Shown one piece after another: positions 9,646 through 18,444 of a stretch of 64,000 bases of DNA. The stretch comes from an uncultured Lachnospiraceae bacterium (GTDB lineage: Bacteria > Bacillota > Clostridia > Lachnospirales > Lachnospiraceae). Made by a program: the position numbers and the translations under genes. The stretch covers positions 1 to 64,000 of the forward strand of contig CASWRE010000012.1 of the NCBI GenBank assembly GCA_949471785.1, read 5' to 3'. The stretch's first letter is position 1. The number at the start of each line of letters is the position of its first letter. Below the pieces are notes generated by a model. It searched no databases and was not told the DNA's origin. It saw only the letters and a program-made list of their open reading frames with translations.

Positions 9646-10853
9646 AAATGGTTGAAAAGTTTTCGCCGGATCAAAAGTTCAGCGCCTCGCTGATTAGCGT
9701 AATTATTCCCGTATATAATCTGGCCCCTTATATTCGTGATTGTATAGAGAGCATTCGAAATCAGACCTATGCCCAATGGGAAATGATTCTTGTCGACGAC
9801 GGCTCCACGGATGATTCTGGTATAATTTGTGATGAAGCGGCTTCTTGGGACTCCAGAATCCAGGTGATCCATCAAAAGAATGGGGGAGTCGTTGCGGCCA
9901 GGGGCAGAGGCCTTCAGGCCGCTTCCGGGAAATATATTTCTTTTGTGGACGGGGACGACCGGATAGAACCGAATATGATTGAAATGATGGCAGCGCATAT
10001 CGGCGGGGTCGATTTAGTTACGGTGGGAGTTTTTGAGCAGCTTTCACCGGATCAGACAGTGGAAAGATATGATGAGTTTCCGGAGGGACGCTACTCAGGA
10101 AATGAGCAACTTGGCGAGTTGTTAAAAAAGATGCTATATGATTCGGATAAGGAACGTCTGCAGCGCTTTACGCCCTGGTGCCATAACAAACTGTGGCGAA
10201 GGGAATTGCTGCGAAATGTGTATAAGGAAATCGATCCGCAGATAACTTTCGCGGAAGACGCCGTTCTCGTATACAAATACTTATTAAAATGCCGTTCTGT
10301 GGTTATCCTGCATCAATGTTTTTACCACTATCGCTATCGAAAAGAATCCGCTCTGCATAGGATGAATAACCGTATGCTGATGAATATCAACCGCGTATAT
10401 CTGGCGTTGGAAGCAGATTTCAGAGCGCACAGCCTCGCGGATTCCCTGCTTTTGCAGCTCCAAAAGTGGATTTTGATTATGGATATCTGGGCGATCAACG
10501 GTTATATGGGGTTTGACGAGCGGATTGGTATTCCGGAGTTTGTGATTGACACTTCCGGCCTGGAGAATAAAAGGCTGATTTTGTACGGCGCCGGGAGAGT
10601 AGGCAGAATGGCCTGTGGACAATTTAAGAAGTTCGGTTTTTCTGTAGTTTTATGGGTGGATCAAAATTATAGGCATTATCAGCGTATGGATATGCAGGTT
10701 GCTGCGCCTGAGGATATTTTGGACCGGGAATATGACGTCCTGTATATTGCGGTCAGTGAACGGACTGTGGCAGAAAAAATTAAAGCAGATTTACAGCAGA
10801 TGGGAATATCGCCCGGTAAAATCATTTGGAAAGAGCCTATGCGCATTTTTTGA
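9642..10853 (+). CDS. family 2 glycosyltransferase with C-terminal Rossmann-like module
   Basis: GT2 features are clear: ISVIIPVYNLAPYIRDCIES near residue 19, ILVDDGSTDDSG, VVAARGRGLQAASGKYISF and FVDGDD near residue 106, then NKLWRRELL and FAEDAVLVYKY. Residues ~305-400 form the recurring module (LILYGAGRVGRMACGQF, VLWVDQNY, YIAVSERTVAEKI). It starts with an ATGA overlap on the GT10 gene. Base composition becomes clearly richer in G and C from this gene on. It probably acts in the same glycan assembly pathway; the linkage it makes is unknown. Confidence 0.88.
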   Translation: MKMVEKFSPDQKFSASLISVIIPVYNLAPYIRDCIESIRNQTYAQWEMILVDDGSTDDSGIICDEAASWDSRIQVIHQKNGGVVAARGRGLQAASGKYISFVDGDDRIEPNMIEMMAAHIGGVDLVTVGVFEQLSPDQTVERYDEFPEGRYSGNEQLGELLKKMLYDSDKERLQRFTPWCHNKLWRRELLRNVYKEIDPQITFAEDAVLVYKYLLKCRSVVILHQCFYHYRYRKESALHRMNNRMLMNINRVYLALEADFRAHSLADSLLLQLQKWILIMDIWAINGYMGFDERIGIPEFVIDTSGLENKRLILYGAGRVGRMACGQFKKFGFSVVLWVDQNYRHYQRMDMQVAAPEDILDREYDVLYIAVSERTVAEKIKADLQQMGISPGKIIWKEPMRIF

Positions 10854-10905
10854 TGAAGGATCGTATTTTTGCCGGAACGATTGAGAAGAATTATGGAGAC
10901 AAATT

Positions 10906-12420
10906 ATGCCGGAAATGGGTTTAAAAATTAATGATAAAAATATCGTAATCTGGGGCGTGGGGGTTCTGCAGACGGATCTGGAAGGTCTGTATTCTTTCCC
11001 CAGCCTGTTATACTATGTGGACGACGACCTTCGGGAAGAAAATATGATCAGTGTGTCGCCGGATGAAATTTTTCCGTCTTCAAGACTGGAGAGGGAAGAA
11101 AGGGATCGCCTTCTGGTCATTGTATGCACACCGGATCAGGATGATGCGGTGGCCGGATTGAAGCGTATGGGGTATGGAGAAGAGAACTATATTCTGGGAG
11201 AGGAGCTTCTGGCTGCTCCATCCCTATATCATCGGATTTGCGCCCGGGAGATTTCTGTCTGGGGAACAGGTTATCTGTACGCCTCGTACGAGGATGAACT
11301 CCGCCGGTATGTACCGGATGTGACACGGTTTATCGTGACGGAAAAGAGAGAAGAATCGTTCCGTGGAAAAGAGGTCGTTTCTCTGAAAGAACTGCAGGAC
11401 GGCGCATTTGACTCGTATATCCTCGTCTCCACGATTTACTATAAGGAAATTTATAAAAGCCTGACGGCGCTGGGACTGCGTCCGGGAAAAGATTTTCTGC
11501 ACATAGAGACCATGCTTGCCATGGGGGCTCTGGCCGGCGGTGTGGACGGCACATTCCTGTTTGATGATCGGAAAAAGGACAGAGAGGACCTTCTGGTGGT
11601 TCTTGCGGGTTACAAAGAGTTTGTGTGGGACAGTGTTTTTGGCCGCTTAGAGGCTTTTGTGCCGGAACATGTGGATGTGTGCATTGTGACAAGCGGCTTG
11701 GTCAATCCGCGGCTTAGGAAAATGTGTGAGACGTATCAGTGGTCTTATATGAGTACGGATCGAAATCATGTATCTCTGGCGGTAAATCTGGCGATCTGGC
11801 ATCATCCGGAAGCGAGATATATTTATAAGATGGATGAAGACATCTTCCTGACGAAGGGAGTATTTGAGACGCTGAAAGCGACCTATGAAAAGGTGCAGCA
11901 GGAGAGCCGGTATGAGGTGGGCTTTGTCACGCCTCTGATTCCGGTGAACGGCTATGGCTATGTCCGGCTGCTGGAAATCTTTGGAGCGGATCAATTGTGG
12001 AAAGAACGATTCGGGGAACTCAAGTATACGATTGCCCTTCAGCACCACCGGACAATCCAGAAAAATCCGGAGGCAGCCCGGTTTATGTGGGGAGAAGGGA
12101 ATCCAGCCATGGAGAATCTGGACAGGGTGCAGGAGCGTTTGCAGGCAAGGGCATTTCAGTATTCGGTTTGTCCGGTGCGTTACAGTATTGGATTTATTTT
12201 ATTTCACCGGGAGAACTGGATTCGCCTGCGGGGATTTCCCGTGACAGTCAGGAATCTGGGGATGGATGAGACGGCTTTATGTGAATTCTGCATGATGCAG
12301 TCACGGGCCATGGTCGTGGCGGAGAATGCCGTGGTGGGGCATCTGGCTTATAATCCTCAGAATGAAGCCATGAAAGAGTACTATTATGCTCATAAAGAAA
12401 AGTTTCAGCTGTCTGTGTGA
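10906..12420 (+). CDS. putative glycosyltransferase with two N-terminal Rossmann-like modules
   Basis: The protein has three parts. Residues ~1-105 (IVIWGVGVLQTDLEGLY, YYVDDDLREE) and ~110-205 (ISVWGTGYLYASYEDELRRY, FIVTEKREE, YILVSTIYYKEI) are two tandem copies of the module that other proteins of the locus carry once. Residues ~225-504 resemble a GT-A glycosyltransferase: LLVVLAGYKEFVWDSVF, VCIVTSGLVN and the acidic YKMDEDIF with a metal-binding look. The C-terminal part does not match a family I can name with certainty. The position between GT2 genes and the small stand-alone module supports a glycan role. TGGAGA lies 7 bases before the ATG. Confidence 0.65.
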   Translation: MPEMGLKINDKNIVIWGVGVLQTDLEGLYSFPSLLYYVDDDLREENMISVSPDEIFPSSRLEREERDRLLVIVCTPDQDDAVAGLKRMGYGEENYILGEELLAAPSLYHRICAREISVWGTGYLYASYEDELRRYVPDVTRFIVTEKREESFRGKEVVSLKELQDGAFDSYILVSTIYYKEIYKSLTALGLRPGKDFLHIETMLAMGALAGGVDGTFLFDDRKKDREDLLVVLAGYKEFVWDSVFGRLEAFVPEHVDVCIVTSGLVNPRLRKMCETYQWSYMSTDRNHVSLAVNLAIWHHPEARYIYKMDEDIFLTKGVFETLKATYEKVQQESRYEVGFVTPLIPVNGYGYVRLLEIFGADQLWKERFGELKYTIALQHHRTIQKNPEAARFMWGEGNPAMENLDRVQERLQARAFQYSVCPVRYSIGFILFHRENWIRLRGFPVTVRNLGMDETALCEFCMMQSRAMVVAENAVVGHLAYNPQNEAMKEYYYAHKEKFQLSV

Positions 12421-12478
12421 GGGAAAGAAAAGGTAATAGTTCAGATAAGCAGATCTGTTACAGGAAAGGAGTGCGTTA

Positions 12479-12877
12479 ATGAATCTGGAGAATAAAAACC
12501 TTAACCGTGACGGTTTCATCACGTTAAAGAGGTGGCTGGAGAACCGGAATGCAGGAAAGACATTTGTGGATTATTTCCATGAATATGGCTATCAGACCAT
12601 AGCGATCTATGACGCCGGGGAGCTGGGACAGATTTTGTACGGGGAGATCACAGGCTCCGATATAGCGGTGAAATATTTCGTAGACAGAAATGCGGAAGGC
12701 CTGCAAAATATCGACGGCATCCCCGTCATCCTTTTATCGCAGATCAAAGAGATGGATGAAGTGGACGCCTTGCTGGTCAGCCCCGTGGCTGATTATGATG
12801 CTGTGTGCCGGGTATTGAGCGAACTGTCGCCCCGGCTCCGTGTACTGGCATTCAAAGACGCTGTATATGAATTTTAG
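12479..12877 (+). CDS. stand-alone Rossmann-like module protein
   Basis: These 132 residues consist almost entirely of the module that tails the glycosyltransferases here: IAIYDAGELGQILYGEI near residue 40, YFVDRNAEG near residue 64, IDGIPVILLSQI, then DALLVSPVADYD and a closing beta strand. It lacks a glycosyltransferase domain, a signal peptide and membrane segments. AAAGGAG sits 7 bases before the ATG. It lies 17 bases before the glycyl radical enzyme gene, so it may work with that enzyme or serve as a free binding or adaptor unit. The motif is YDAG rather than YGAG. Function unknown. Confidence 0.7.
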   Translation: MNLENKNLNRDGFITLKRWLENRNAGKTFVDYFHEYGYQTIAIYDAGELGQILYGEITGSDIAVKYFVDRNAEGLQNIDGIPVILLSQIKEMDEVDALLVSPVADYDAVCRVLSELSPRLRVLAFKDAVYEF

Positions 12878-12894
12878 ACAGGAGGTATGGTGGG

Positions 12895-14823
12895 ATGATT
12901 ACAACAGCCAGAACGACTTCCGGGGATTTTTTGGAAAACGGGATAGATAAGAGCTATGACGAAACTTTCGCCCTGATTTGTAAAAATATAGAATTTCAGA
13001 TCACAGACCGAAGGTTTGTCTATTTCATAGATGAAAATTATGTGATGGACACCACAAAGGGCACGCGTTATGAGAATCTGACGCCGGCCTATCAGAAGAT
13101 ATTGCATCAGGGTCTCGAACAGCTCAAGTATCGGGAGAAAGAGGTTACGAACAGATTCTGTCAAAGCTGTAACGCCCTTCTGGATGATTGGATGCTTTTG
13201 GCGGATCGGATCATGGATGCGCTGAGACAGTGTGATTTTGAGACAAAGAGGCAGGAGCAGTGGTTCAGGCGGCTGAAAGATTCTCCGGCGGAGGGGTTTG
13301 AGGAGGCTATCCAGAGAATGCTCTTTGTCAACCAGATGTTCTGGCAGACCGACCACAGACTGACGGGATTGGGCGCCTGGGATTCCTGGCTGCAGCCCTA
13401 TTATGAGGCGGACGTAGCCGCAGGCAGACTGGACAGGGCGGGGGCTCTGGAAATTCTGGAGGATCTGTACCGCATTTTGCATGAAAATTACCGGTATAAA
13501 AGTAACGTGCTGATGGGAGATACGGGGCAGATTTTCGTATTGGGCAGATCCGATGCGGAGGGAGGGTATTTTTGTAATGATCTGACGTATTTGTTTATAG
13601 AGGCCATGAAGAACGTGCAGCAGTCAGAACCGAAATGTCTGCTGAGGGTGAACAGGCATACGCCTAGGGATCTGGTGGAGCTTTCCCTTGAGTCCATTGC
13701 TACCGGTATCGGCGCGCCGCTGCTGGCCAATGACGACATGGTGATTCCCTGTCTGCTGGAGTTTGGCATTGAGGAGCAGGATGCCCGTGAGTATATGACT
13801 TCGGCTTGCTGGGAACCATTGATCGGGGGAAAGAGCGCGAGCCAGAACAACATGACGGCGCTGAATTATATGAAGGCCCTTGATAATCTGCTGAAAAGGG
13901 ATCGACTGGAAGAAATTCATTCTTTTGATGAGCTGCTGGAGCGTTACTTTATTTATTTGGAAAGGAATCTGCATGCCGTGAAACGGGTGCTGGCGGCCCG
14001 CCGTTTTCAGTATGATCCGCTGCTGTCTGTTTTTACGGAGGACTGCCTGGAAAAGAAAACGGATGTTTCCTGGGGAGGGGCGCGCTATCATGATGTGGGC
14101 GTCACGTCTGTGGCCATGGGAAATCTGGTGGACGTACTTTTGAATATAAAAGAATATGTGTTTGAACGGCAGGTCTATACGCTGTACGATGTGAAGAAAA
14201 TGTTGATTCGGAATTTTGAGGGGGAGGATGAACTGCTTGAGCGCCTGAGGGCAAGGTCTTCCCGGTACGGAACGGATGAGGAGGAGATCCTGAATCTGGT
14301 GAACCGTATCACGGCTTTTGTGTCGAAAGAAGTGGCAGGATACCGTTCTTACCAGGGCGGACGGATGAAGGCAGGACTCAGCGGTTCTGCCTATCTGGAT
14401 GCGGCAAAAGGATTTGGCGCGTCTTTTGACGGCAGGAAAGCCGGAGAGCCTTTTACCACCCATATCTCCAATGAAGATAATGACGGGTTTACGGAAATCA
14501 TGAATTTTGCTTCTCGGCTGGCATATGGCGCCGGAAGATTTAACGGCAATGTGGTGGATTTTATGGTCAATCCGGATTTTATCCATAACAATTGGGATAA
14601 ATTTGTGGATTTTCTTATGTTATGTATAAAAAAAGGCTTTTTTGAGCTGCAGATGAACGTGGTCAGCAGTAAGACTTTGCTGGAGGCCCGCAGATATCCT
14701 GAGGATTTTCCGAATTTGATCGTCCGGGTATGGGGATTCAGCGCCTATTTTAAAGATTTACCGGAAGATTACAAGGATGTGTTGATCGCCAGGGCTCTGA
14801 GGAACGAGGCCGTGTCGTCCTGA
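12895..14823 (+). CDS. glycyl radical enzyme, PFL-like superfamily, not pyruvate formate-lyase
   Basis: The enzyme has both hallmarks of the superfamily: the C-terminal glycyl-radical loop RVWGFSAYF with Gly614, and a candidate thiyl-radical cysteine Cys305 in SACWEP. Pyruvate formate-lyase needs two adjacent cysteines; here Cys305 is followed by Trp, so that reaction is unlikely. The C-x-E-P arrangement recalls the GCVEP motif of diol and glycerol dehydratases, although Ala and Trp replace the usual Gly and Val. At 642 residues it is shorter than most relatives (roughly 760-850). AGGAGG lies 9 bases upstream. It sits amid glycosyltransferases and directly before a glycosyltransferase-activase fusion. 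It would be a strictly anaerobic cytoplasmic enzyme; its substrate is unknown. Confidence 0.88.
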   Translation: MITTARTTSGDFLENGIDKSYDETFALICKNIEFQITDRRFVYFIDENYVMDTTKGTRYENLTPAYQKILHQGLEQLKYREKEVTNRFCQSCNALLDDWMLLADRIMDALRQCDFETKRQEQWFRRLKDSPAEGFEEAIQRMLFVNQMFWQTDHRLTGLGAWDSWLQPYYEADVAAGRLDRAGALEILEDLYRILHENYRYKSNVLMGDTGQIFVLGRSDAEGGYFCNDLTYLFIEAMKNVQQSEPKCLLRVNRHTPRDLVELSLESIATGIGAPLLANDDMVIPCLLEFGIEEQDAREYMTSACWEPLIGGKSASQNNMTALNYMKALDNLLKRDRLEEIHSFDELLERYFIYLERNLHAVKRVLAARRFQYDPLLSVFTEDCLEKKTDVSWGGARYHDVGVTSVAMGNLVDVLLNIKEYVFERQVYTLYDVKKMLIRNFEGEDELLERLRARSSRYGTDEEEILNLVNRITAFVSKEVAGYRSYQGGRMKAGLSGSAYLDAAKGFGASFDGRKAGEPFTTHISNEDNDGFTEIMNFASRLAYGAGRFNGNVVDFMVNPDFIHNNWDKFVDFLMLCIKKGFFELQMNVVSSKTLLEARRYPEDFPNLIVRVWGFSAYFKDLPEDYKDVLIARALRNEAVSS

Positions 14824-14909
14824 GAGCGGAACAGACAGGGGTATCGGGATCAGAAACGCATGACAGAGGCCTGCAGGAAAAAAGCGCAGGACCTTGATGG
14901 GGAGATTTC

Positions 14910-17150
14910 ATGAAAAGAATAGGGGTTTATATCTGCAATTACAATGGAAAAGAATATTTGTTGAACTGTCTGGATTCACTTTTTCGGCAAACCCTGCAGG
15001 ATTTTGATGTCTGTGTGGTGGACAATGCGTCCACGGACGGATCGGCGGACGCGGTGCGGGCGTCATTCGGCAGCAGAGTTGAAGTGCTCTGTAACAGCGA
15101 GAACCTGGGAGGCTCCGGAGGCTTTGACAGAGGGCTTCGGACGGGGCTGGCCAGAGGGTACAGGTATATTGCCCTGCTTGACAATGACATTATTCTGGAC
15201 GATGGCGTGCTGGAACATATGACGGCTTATCTGGATGCCCGCGGGGATGTGGGCCTTGTCGGCTCTAAGGTCATGATTATGGATCGGCCGGATGTTCTCC
15301 AGGATTACGGGGATTATCTGGATTTTGGGGTGTACAGGGAAAAGTTCGGCTATGGCGGGCACAAAGACGACGGAAGTCTGCCGCTGGAAAACCTGTGCGA
15401 TTATGTGCCCAGCTGTGCGGTCATGGTCCGGGGAGATATTTTGCGGAGATCCGGGACGATGCCTGCGGACAATTTTATCTATTATGATGATATTGAGCTG
15501 TGTCATAAGATCCGGCTGGCGGGAGGGAAGATTGTCGCGCTGGGAAATGCGAAAGTCTGGCATAAGGGCGGTTTTCGTAAGGAGGAAGTGAGTACTTTCA
15601 GCAGATACTATTTTCTGCGCAACCGGCTTCATTTTTTTGCAAAGTATATAGCAGAAGAGGATATCGGGCGATTCATAGATACTATTTTGCAGGAAGTGTT
15701 TTCTCAACTGGCGGGATTTTATGGCAAAGGAATGGAAGAAATGTTTCACACAGCCATGTATGCCTTTGATGATTTCCTGCATCTGGTTCGGGGAAAAGCG
15801 GCGGAAGGAAAAATTTTACCGATCCGCCCCCGGAAGACGCCTTTGATGAGGGCTGTCGGGAAAAAACGGCCGGTTGTCATCAAATTCCGGGATAAAGATT
15901 CCGGCCGAGATACTCTGGACGCCTGGTTTGATCTGCTCAGGATACTCGCTGTCATTCAGAAAAGCGGGCCGCGGGATGAGATCGGGATATCGCTGGAGCA
16001 GTGCGGCTGTACGCCGGAAGAGTTTGAACAAAAGTTCCGTGAGGCCACAGGACAAAAAGAACAGGATTATCCGCTGCCGAAAATTTGCCTGGCAGAAGAG
16101 TGGGATGTTCTGCGGCGAATGACGCCGGGAACCGGGGACGATATAAATTCTGCAGTGACGTTGCGGATGTGCGGCCATGTAAAAAATGTAACTGTCCCGG
16201 TTCTTCCGGAGATTTATGTGGATAAATATGGTAATTGTATTACCAGTGGGGAAGAGTACCGGTTTTTTACGAATTTGGATACAAACGCACGCTTTTTTGC
16301 GGAAACTTATCGTCCGATCATGCTGCGGGCCGTGAGGAGCATAAGGAAAGATCCGGACGCCGGTGCAAAGATAAAAAATGGCGGTACTAAGCCGTTGATG
16401 ATTACCAATATCCAGCGTATGTGCTTTCATGACGGGCCGGGTATCCGGACGACGGTTTTTGCCAAAGGGTGCAGCCTGCACTGTCCCTGGTGTTCCAACC
16501 CGGAAAATCTGAGTTTTGCCGCGGAGCGTTATGAGAAGGACGGCGTCTGCGGCGTATACGGAAAAGCTTTCACTGCGGAGGAATTGGTAAAAGTTCTGAT
16601 CAAGGACCGGGATTTCTGGGGGGCGCAAGGGGGCGTGACCTTTTCCGGCGGCGAGGCTCTGATGCAGGCGGAGGCTCTGGAGGCAGTTCTTCGGGAGTTG
16701 AAAGGGATGGGCGTGCATACGGCTCTGGAAACGGCGCTTTTTGTGCCACAGGGGAATGTACGGCGGGTGCTGCCGTATCTGGATACTGTGATTGCCGATG
16801 TAAAGATTTTGGAGCCGGATGTGTGCAGAGAGATTCTCGGGGGAGATGTGGCGCGGTACAGAGAGAACGTGGATACCGTATATCGGAGCGGCAGGCTTGG
16901 CGTGTTCCGTGTTCCCTGCTGCGGGGAGTATACGCTTACCTCTGCCAATAAAGATTTGCTGAAAGAGTTTTTGAGGCAGTATCCCGATGTTCCGGTACAG
17001 ATTTTTGCCATCCATGGTCTGGGAGAGAAGAAATATCAGTCCCTGGGCCGTACCATGTGGCGTGGACAGGCCCTGGATCGGCGTGTTTTGGAGGAGTTTA
17101 GTTATGAGCTTATGGATGCAGGAATCAGGGCGGAAATTATACAGATTTAA
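14910..17150 (+). CDS. fusion of family 2 glycosyltransferase and radical-SAM glycyl-radical activase
   Basis: Residues 1-~280 are a GT2 domain (RIGVYICNYNGKEYLLNC, VVDNASTDGSADAV, LLDNDIILDD, DDIELCHKIR). Residues ~280-490 are a mixed region without a recognised domain, probably the glycosyltransferase tail. Residues ~496-746 are a glycyl-radical-enzyme activase: ITNIQRMCFHDGPGIRTT, the iron-sulfur/SAM motif C521-x3-C525-x2-C528, GGVTFSGGEALMQ and ADVKILEP. The activase would install the radical on Gly614 of the preceding enzyme. It has only one extra cysteine, not the two-cluster ferredoxin insert of many activases. The ORF is continuous with no strong internal ribosome site before the activase, so the fusion looks real. 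It lies 86 bases after the glycyl radical enzyme. Confidence 0.88.
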   Translation: MKRIGVYICNYNGKEYLLNCLDSLFRQTLQDFDVCVVDNASTDGSADAVRASFGSRVEVLCNSENLGGSGGFDRGLRTGLARGYRYIALLDNDIILDDGVLEHMTAYLDARGDVGLVGSKVMIMDRPDVLQDYGDYLDFGVYREKFGYGGHKDDGSLPLENLCDYVPSCAVMVRGDILRRSGTMPADNFIYYDDIELCHKIRLAGGKIVALGNAKVWHKGGFRKEEVSTFSRYYFLRNRLHFFAKYIAEEDIGRFIDTILQEVFSQLAGFYGKGMEEMFHTAMYAFDDFLHLVRGKAAEGKILPIRPRKTPLMRAVGKKRPVVIKFRDKDSGRDTLDAWFDLLRILAVIQKSGPRDEIGISLEQCGCTPEEFEQKFREATGQKEQDYPLPKICLAEEWDVLRRMTPGTGDDINSAVTLRMCGHVKNVTVPVLPEIYVDKYGNCITSGEEYRFFTNLDTNARFFAETYRPIMLRAVRSIRKDPDAGAKIKNGGTKPLMITNIQRMCFHDGPGIRTTVFAKGCSLHCPWCSNPENLSFAAERYEKDGVCGVYGKAFTAEELVKVLIKDRDFWGAQGGVTFSGGEALMQAEALEAVLRELKGMGVHTALETALFVPQGNVRRVLPYLDTVIADVKILEPDVCREILGGDVARYRENVDTVYRSGRLGVFRVPCCGEYTLTSANKDLLKEFLRQYPDVPVQIFAIHGLGEKKYQSLGRTMWRGQALDRRVLEEFSYELMDAGIRAEIIQI

Positions 17151-17161
17151 AAGGATATATT

Positions 17162-17236
17162 ATATGATTTAGGTGTCAAAAGCTCCTATCGTCAAAAGGA
17201 TAAAATACAAATATCCTTTTGGCTCCCTAATCATAT
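17162..17236. repeat. nested inverted repeats after the fusion gene
   Basis: An outer pair (ATATGATT at 17162 and AATCATAT at 17229) encloses an inner hairpin of nine perfect pairs, AAAAGGATA at 17194 and TATCCTTTT at 17212, which ends in a short T run. The inner hairpin could be a weak terminator on the + strand. The whole could instead be a structured RNA or a miniature element. Confidence 0.5.
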
Positions 17237-17274
17237 TATTAAATGAATTCCACATCCACCCCAACAAATTTTGA

Positions 17275-18444
17275 TTGGAGATTTTTATGCAGGACGCCGT
17301 ATTTTACCAACAGGAATATAAGAAACTACAACAATTAAGAACATCTCTTCAGCAGTACAAAACCCTCTATTTCTACGGAGCGGGTCTCAGGGGCGAGGAA
17401 ATGCTGGAAAGACAGAAGGAGGGCATCCCCTTCTGGCGCAGGCCAAAGGCCTTTCTGGTAACGGACAAAAAAGATGCTGCCATTGTAGATCCCGGCCGGC
17501 TGGATGGGATTCCAATTCTTGGCATTGACGAGATAGAAGAATTTCCGGACGATTCGGCGGTCCTGGTGGTTGCCATGAGCTTTTATCATAAGGAGATCAA
17601 GGAACGGCTGGCGCGTATGTCCTCTTGTTCTCATGTTTATTATCTGACAGACGCCATGGAGCAGCTGCTTACAAGGGAATTTTTGTCGGCCTATCTTTCC
17701 AGGTATCAGCTGCCTTTCGGATTTCTCCCCTTTGGGGAGAGGGAGTCTGTGGAACCGCATCTGTATGCGAACCGGCTGCATATTTACAGTGTGATGTGCG
17801 AGCGGGATGCAAAAACAGCGGCACATTTTTCGGCGGTTCCGTGGATATCTGATTTGCAGGGCGGAGCCTCCAAGGCAAACAAAAGGTTTGCTGCAATGGG
17901 GGACGATACAGGCGAAAATATTTCCGATCAGAATGCTTACTATAATGAGCTGACCGGACTGTATTGGGTGTGGAAGAATACAAACCATGAATTTTCCGGG
18001 ATCTGTCATTATAGAAGGCGATTTGAATCGGAGGCGGCGATGTTGCCACTTTTGCGGGGGGAGGCCGACGTGATTCTGCCCCTTCCCGTTGTAGTGGGAC
18101 AGAATCTTCGGAGTTATTACCAGCATTGGGGAGAGGCTGCTTATTATGAGACGATGCTTCGGATGATAGAGGAAAAATATCCCGCTTATTACAATACGGC
18201 CTGCTGGTGTGCCGCCCATCCCGTATTTCTGCCCAACAATATCTGTATTGTCCGGAGAGAGATTTTGGAGGAGTACTGTTCCTTCTTATTTGACATAGTC
18301 TTTTCTGTGGAAAAGGAAATGGCCGCCTGCCCTGGGAAGAAGCAAAGCAGGTGCTGGCTGTCGGAGCATGTGTCTACCATTTATTTTCTTCAGCACTGCA
18401 GAGACTATCGAATGCTTTTTTCTAAGATTGAGAGGTGCTGGTAA
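17275..18444 (+). CDS. DUF4422 glycosyltransferase with N-terminal Rossmann-like module
   Basis: Residues ~20-125 form the locus-wide module, here at the N-terminus (LYFYGAGLRGEEMLERQ, FLVTDKKD, AVLVVAMSFYHKEI). Residues ~160-385 match DUF4422, a family of capsule-type glycosyltransferases: VMCERDAKTAAHFSAVPWI, QNAYYNELTGLYWVWKN, ICHYRRRFE and a C-terminal LSEHVSTIYFLQH. The 389 residues show no signal peptide or membrane segment. It is preceded by a structured intergenic gap and TTGGAG before the ATG, and is followed immediately by the next glycosyltransferase, whose ATG begins at the base after its stop codon. It probably adds a hexose to the surface glycan. Confidence 0.85.
   Translation: MEIFMQDAVFYQQEYKKLQQLRTSLQQYKTLYFYGAGLRGEEMLERQKEGIPFWRRPKAFLVTDKKDAAIVDPGRLDGIPILGIDEIEEFPDDSAVLVVAMSFYHKEIKERLARMSSCSHVYYLTDAMEQLLTREFLSAYLSRYQLPFGFLPFGERESVEPHLYANRLHIYSVMCERDAKTAAHFSAVPWISDLQGGASKANKRFAAMGDDTGENISDQNAYYNELTGLYWVWKNTNHEFSGICHYRRRFESEAAMLPLLRGEADVILPLPVVVGQNLRSYYQHWGEAAYYETMLRMIEEKYPAYYNTACWCAAHPVFLPNNICIVRREILEEYCSFLFDIVFSVEKEMAACPGKKQSRCWLSEHVSTIYFLQHCRDYRMLFSKIERCW

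Noticed and set aside
13624-14586. 320-aa minus-strand ORF
   Set aside because: It is a mirror frame of the glycyl radical enzyme gene and has no recognisable domain.
12895-14823. Pyruvate formate-lyase proper
   Set aside because: The active site has one cysteine followed by tryptophan, whereas pyruvate formate-lyase uses two adjacent cysteines; length and neighbours also differ.
15816-17015. 399-aa minus-strand ORF
   Set aside because: It lies opposite the glycosyltransferase-activase fusion, whose frame has clear catalytic motifs; the reverse frame has none.
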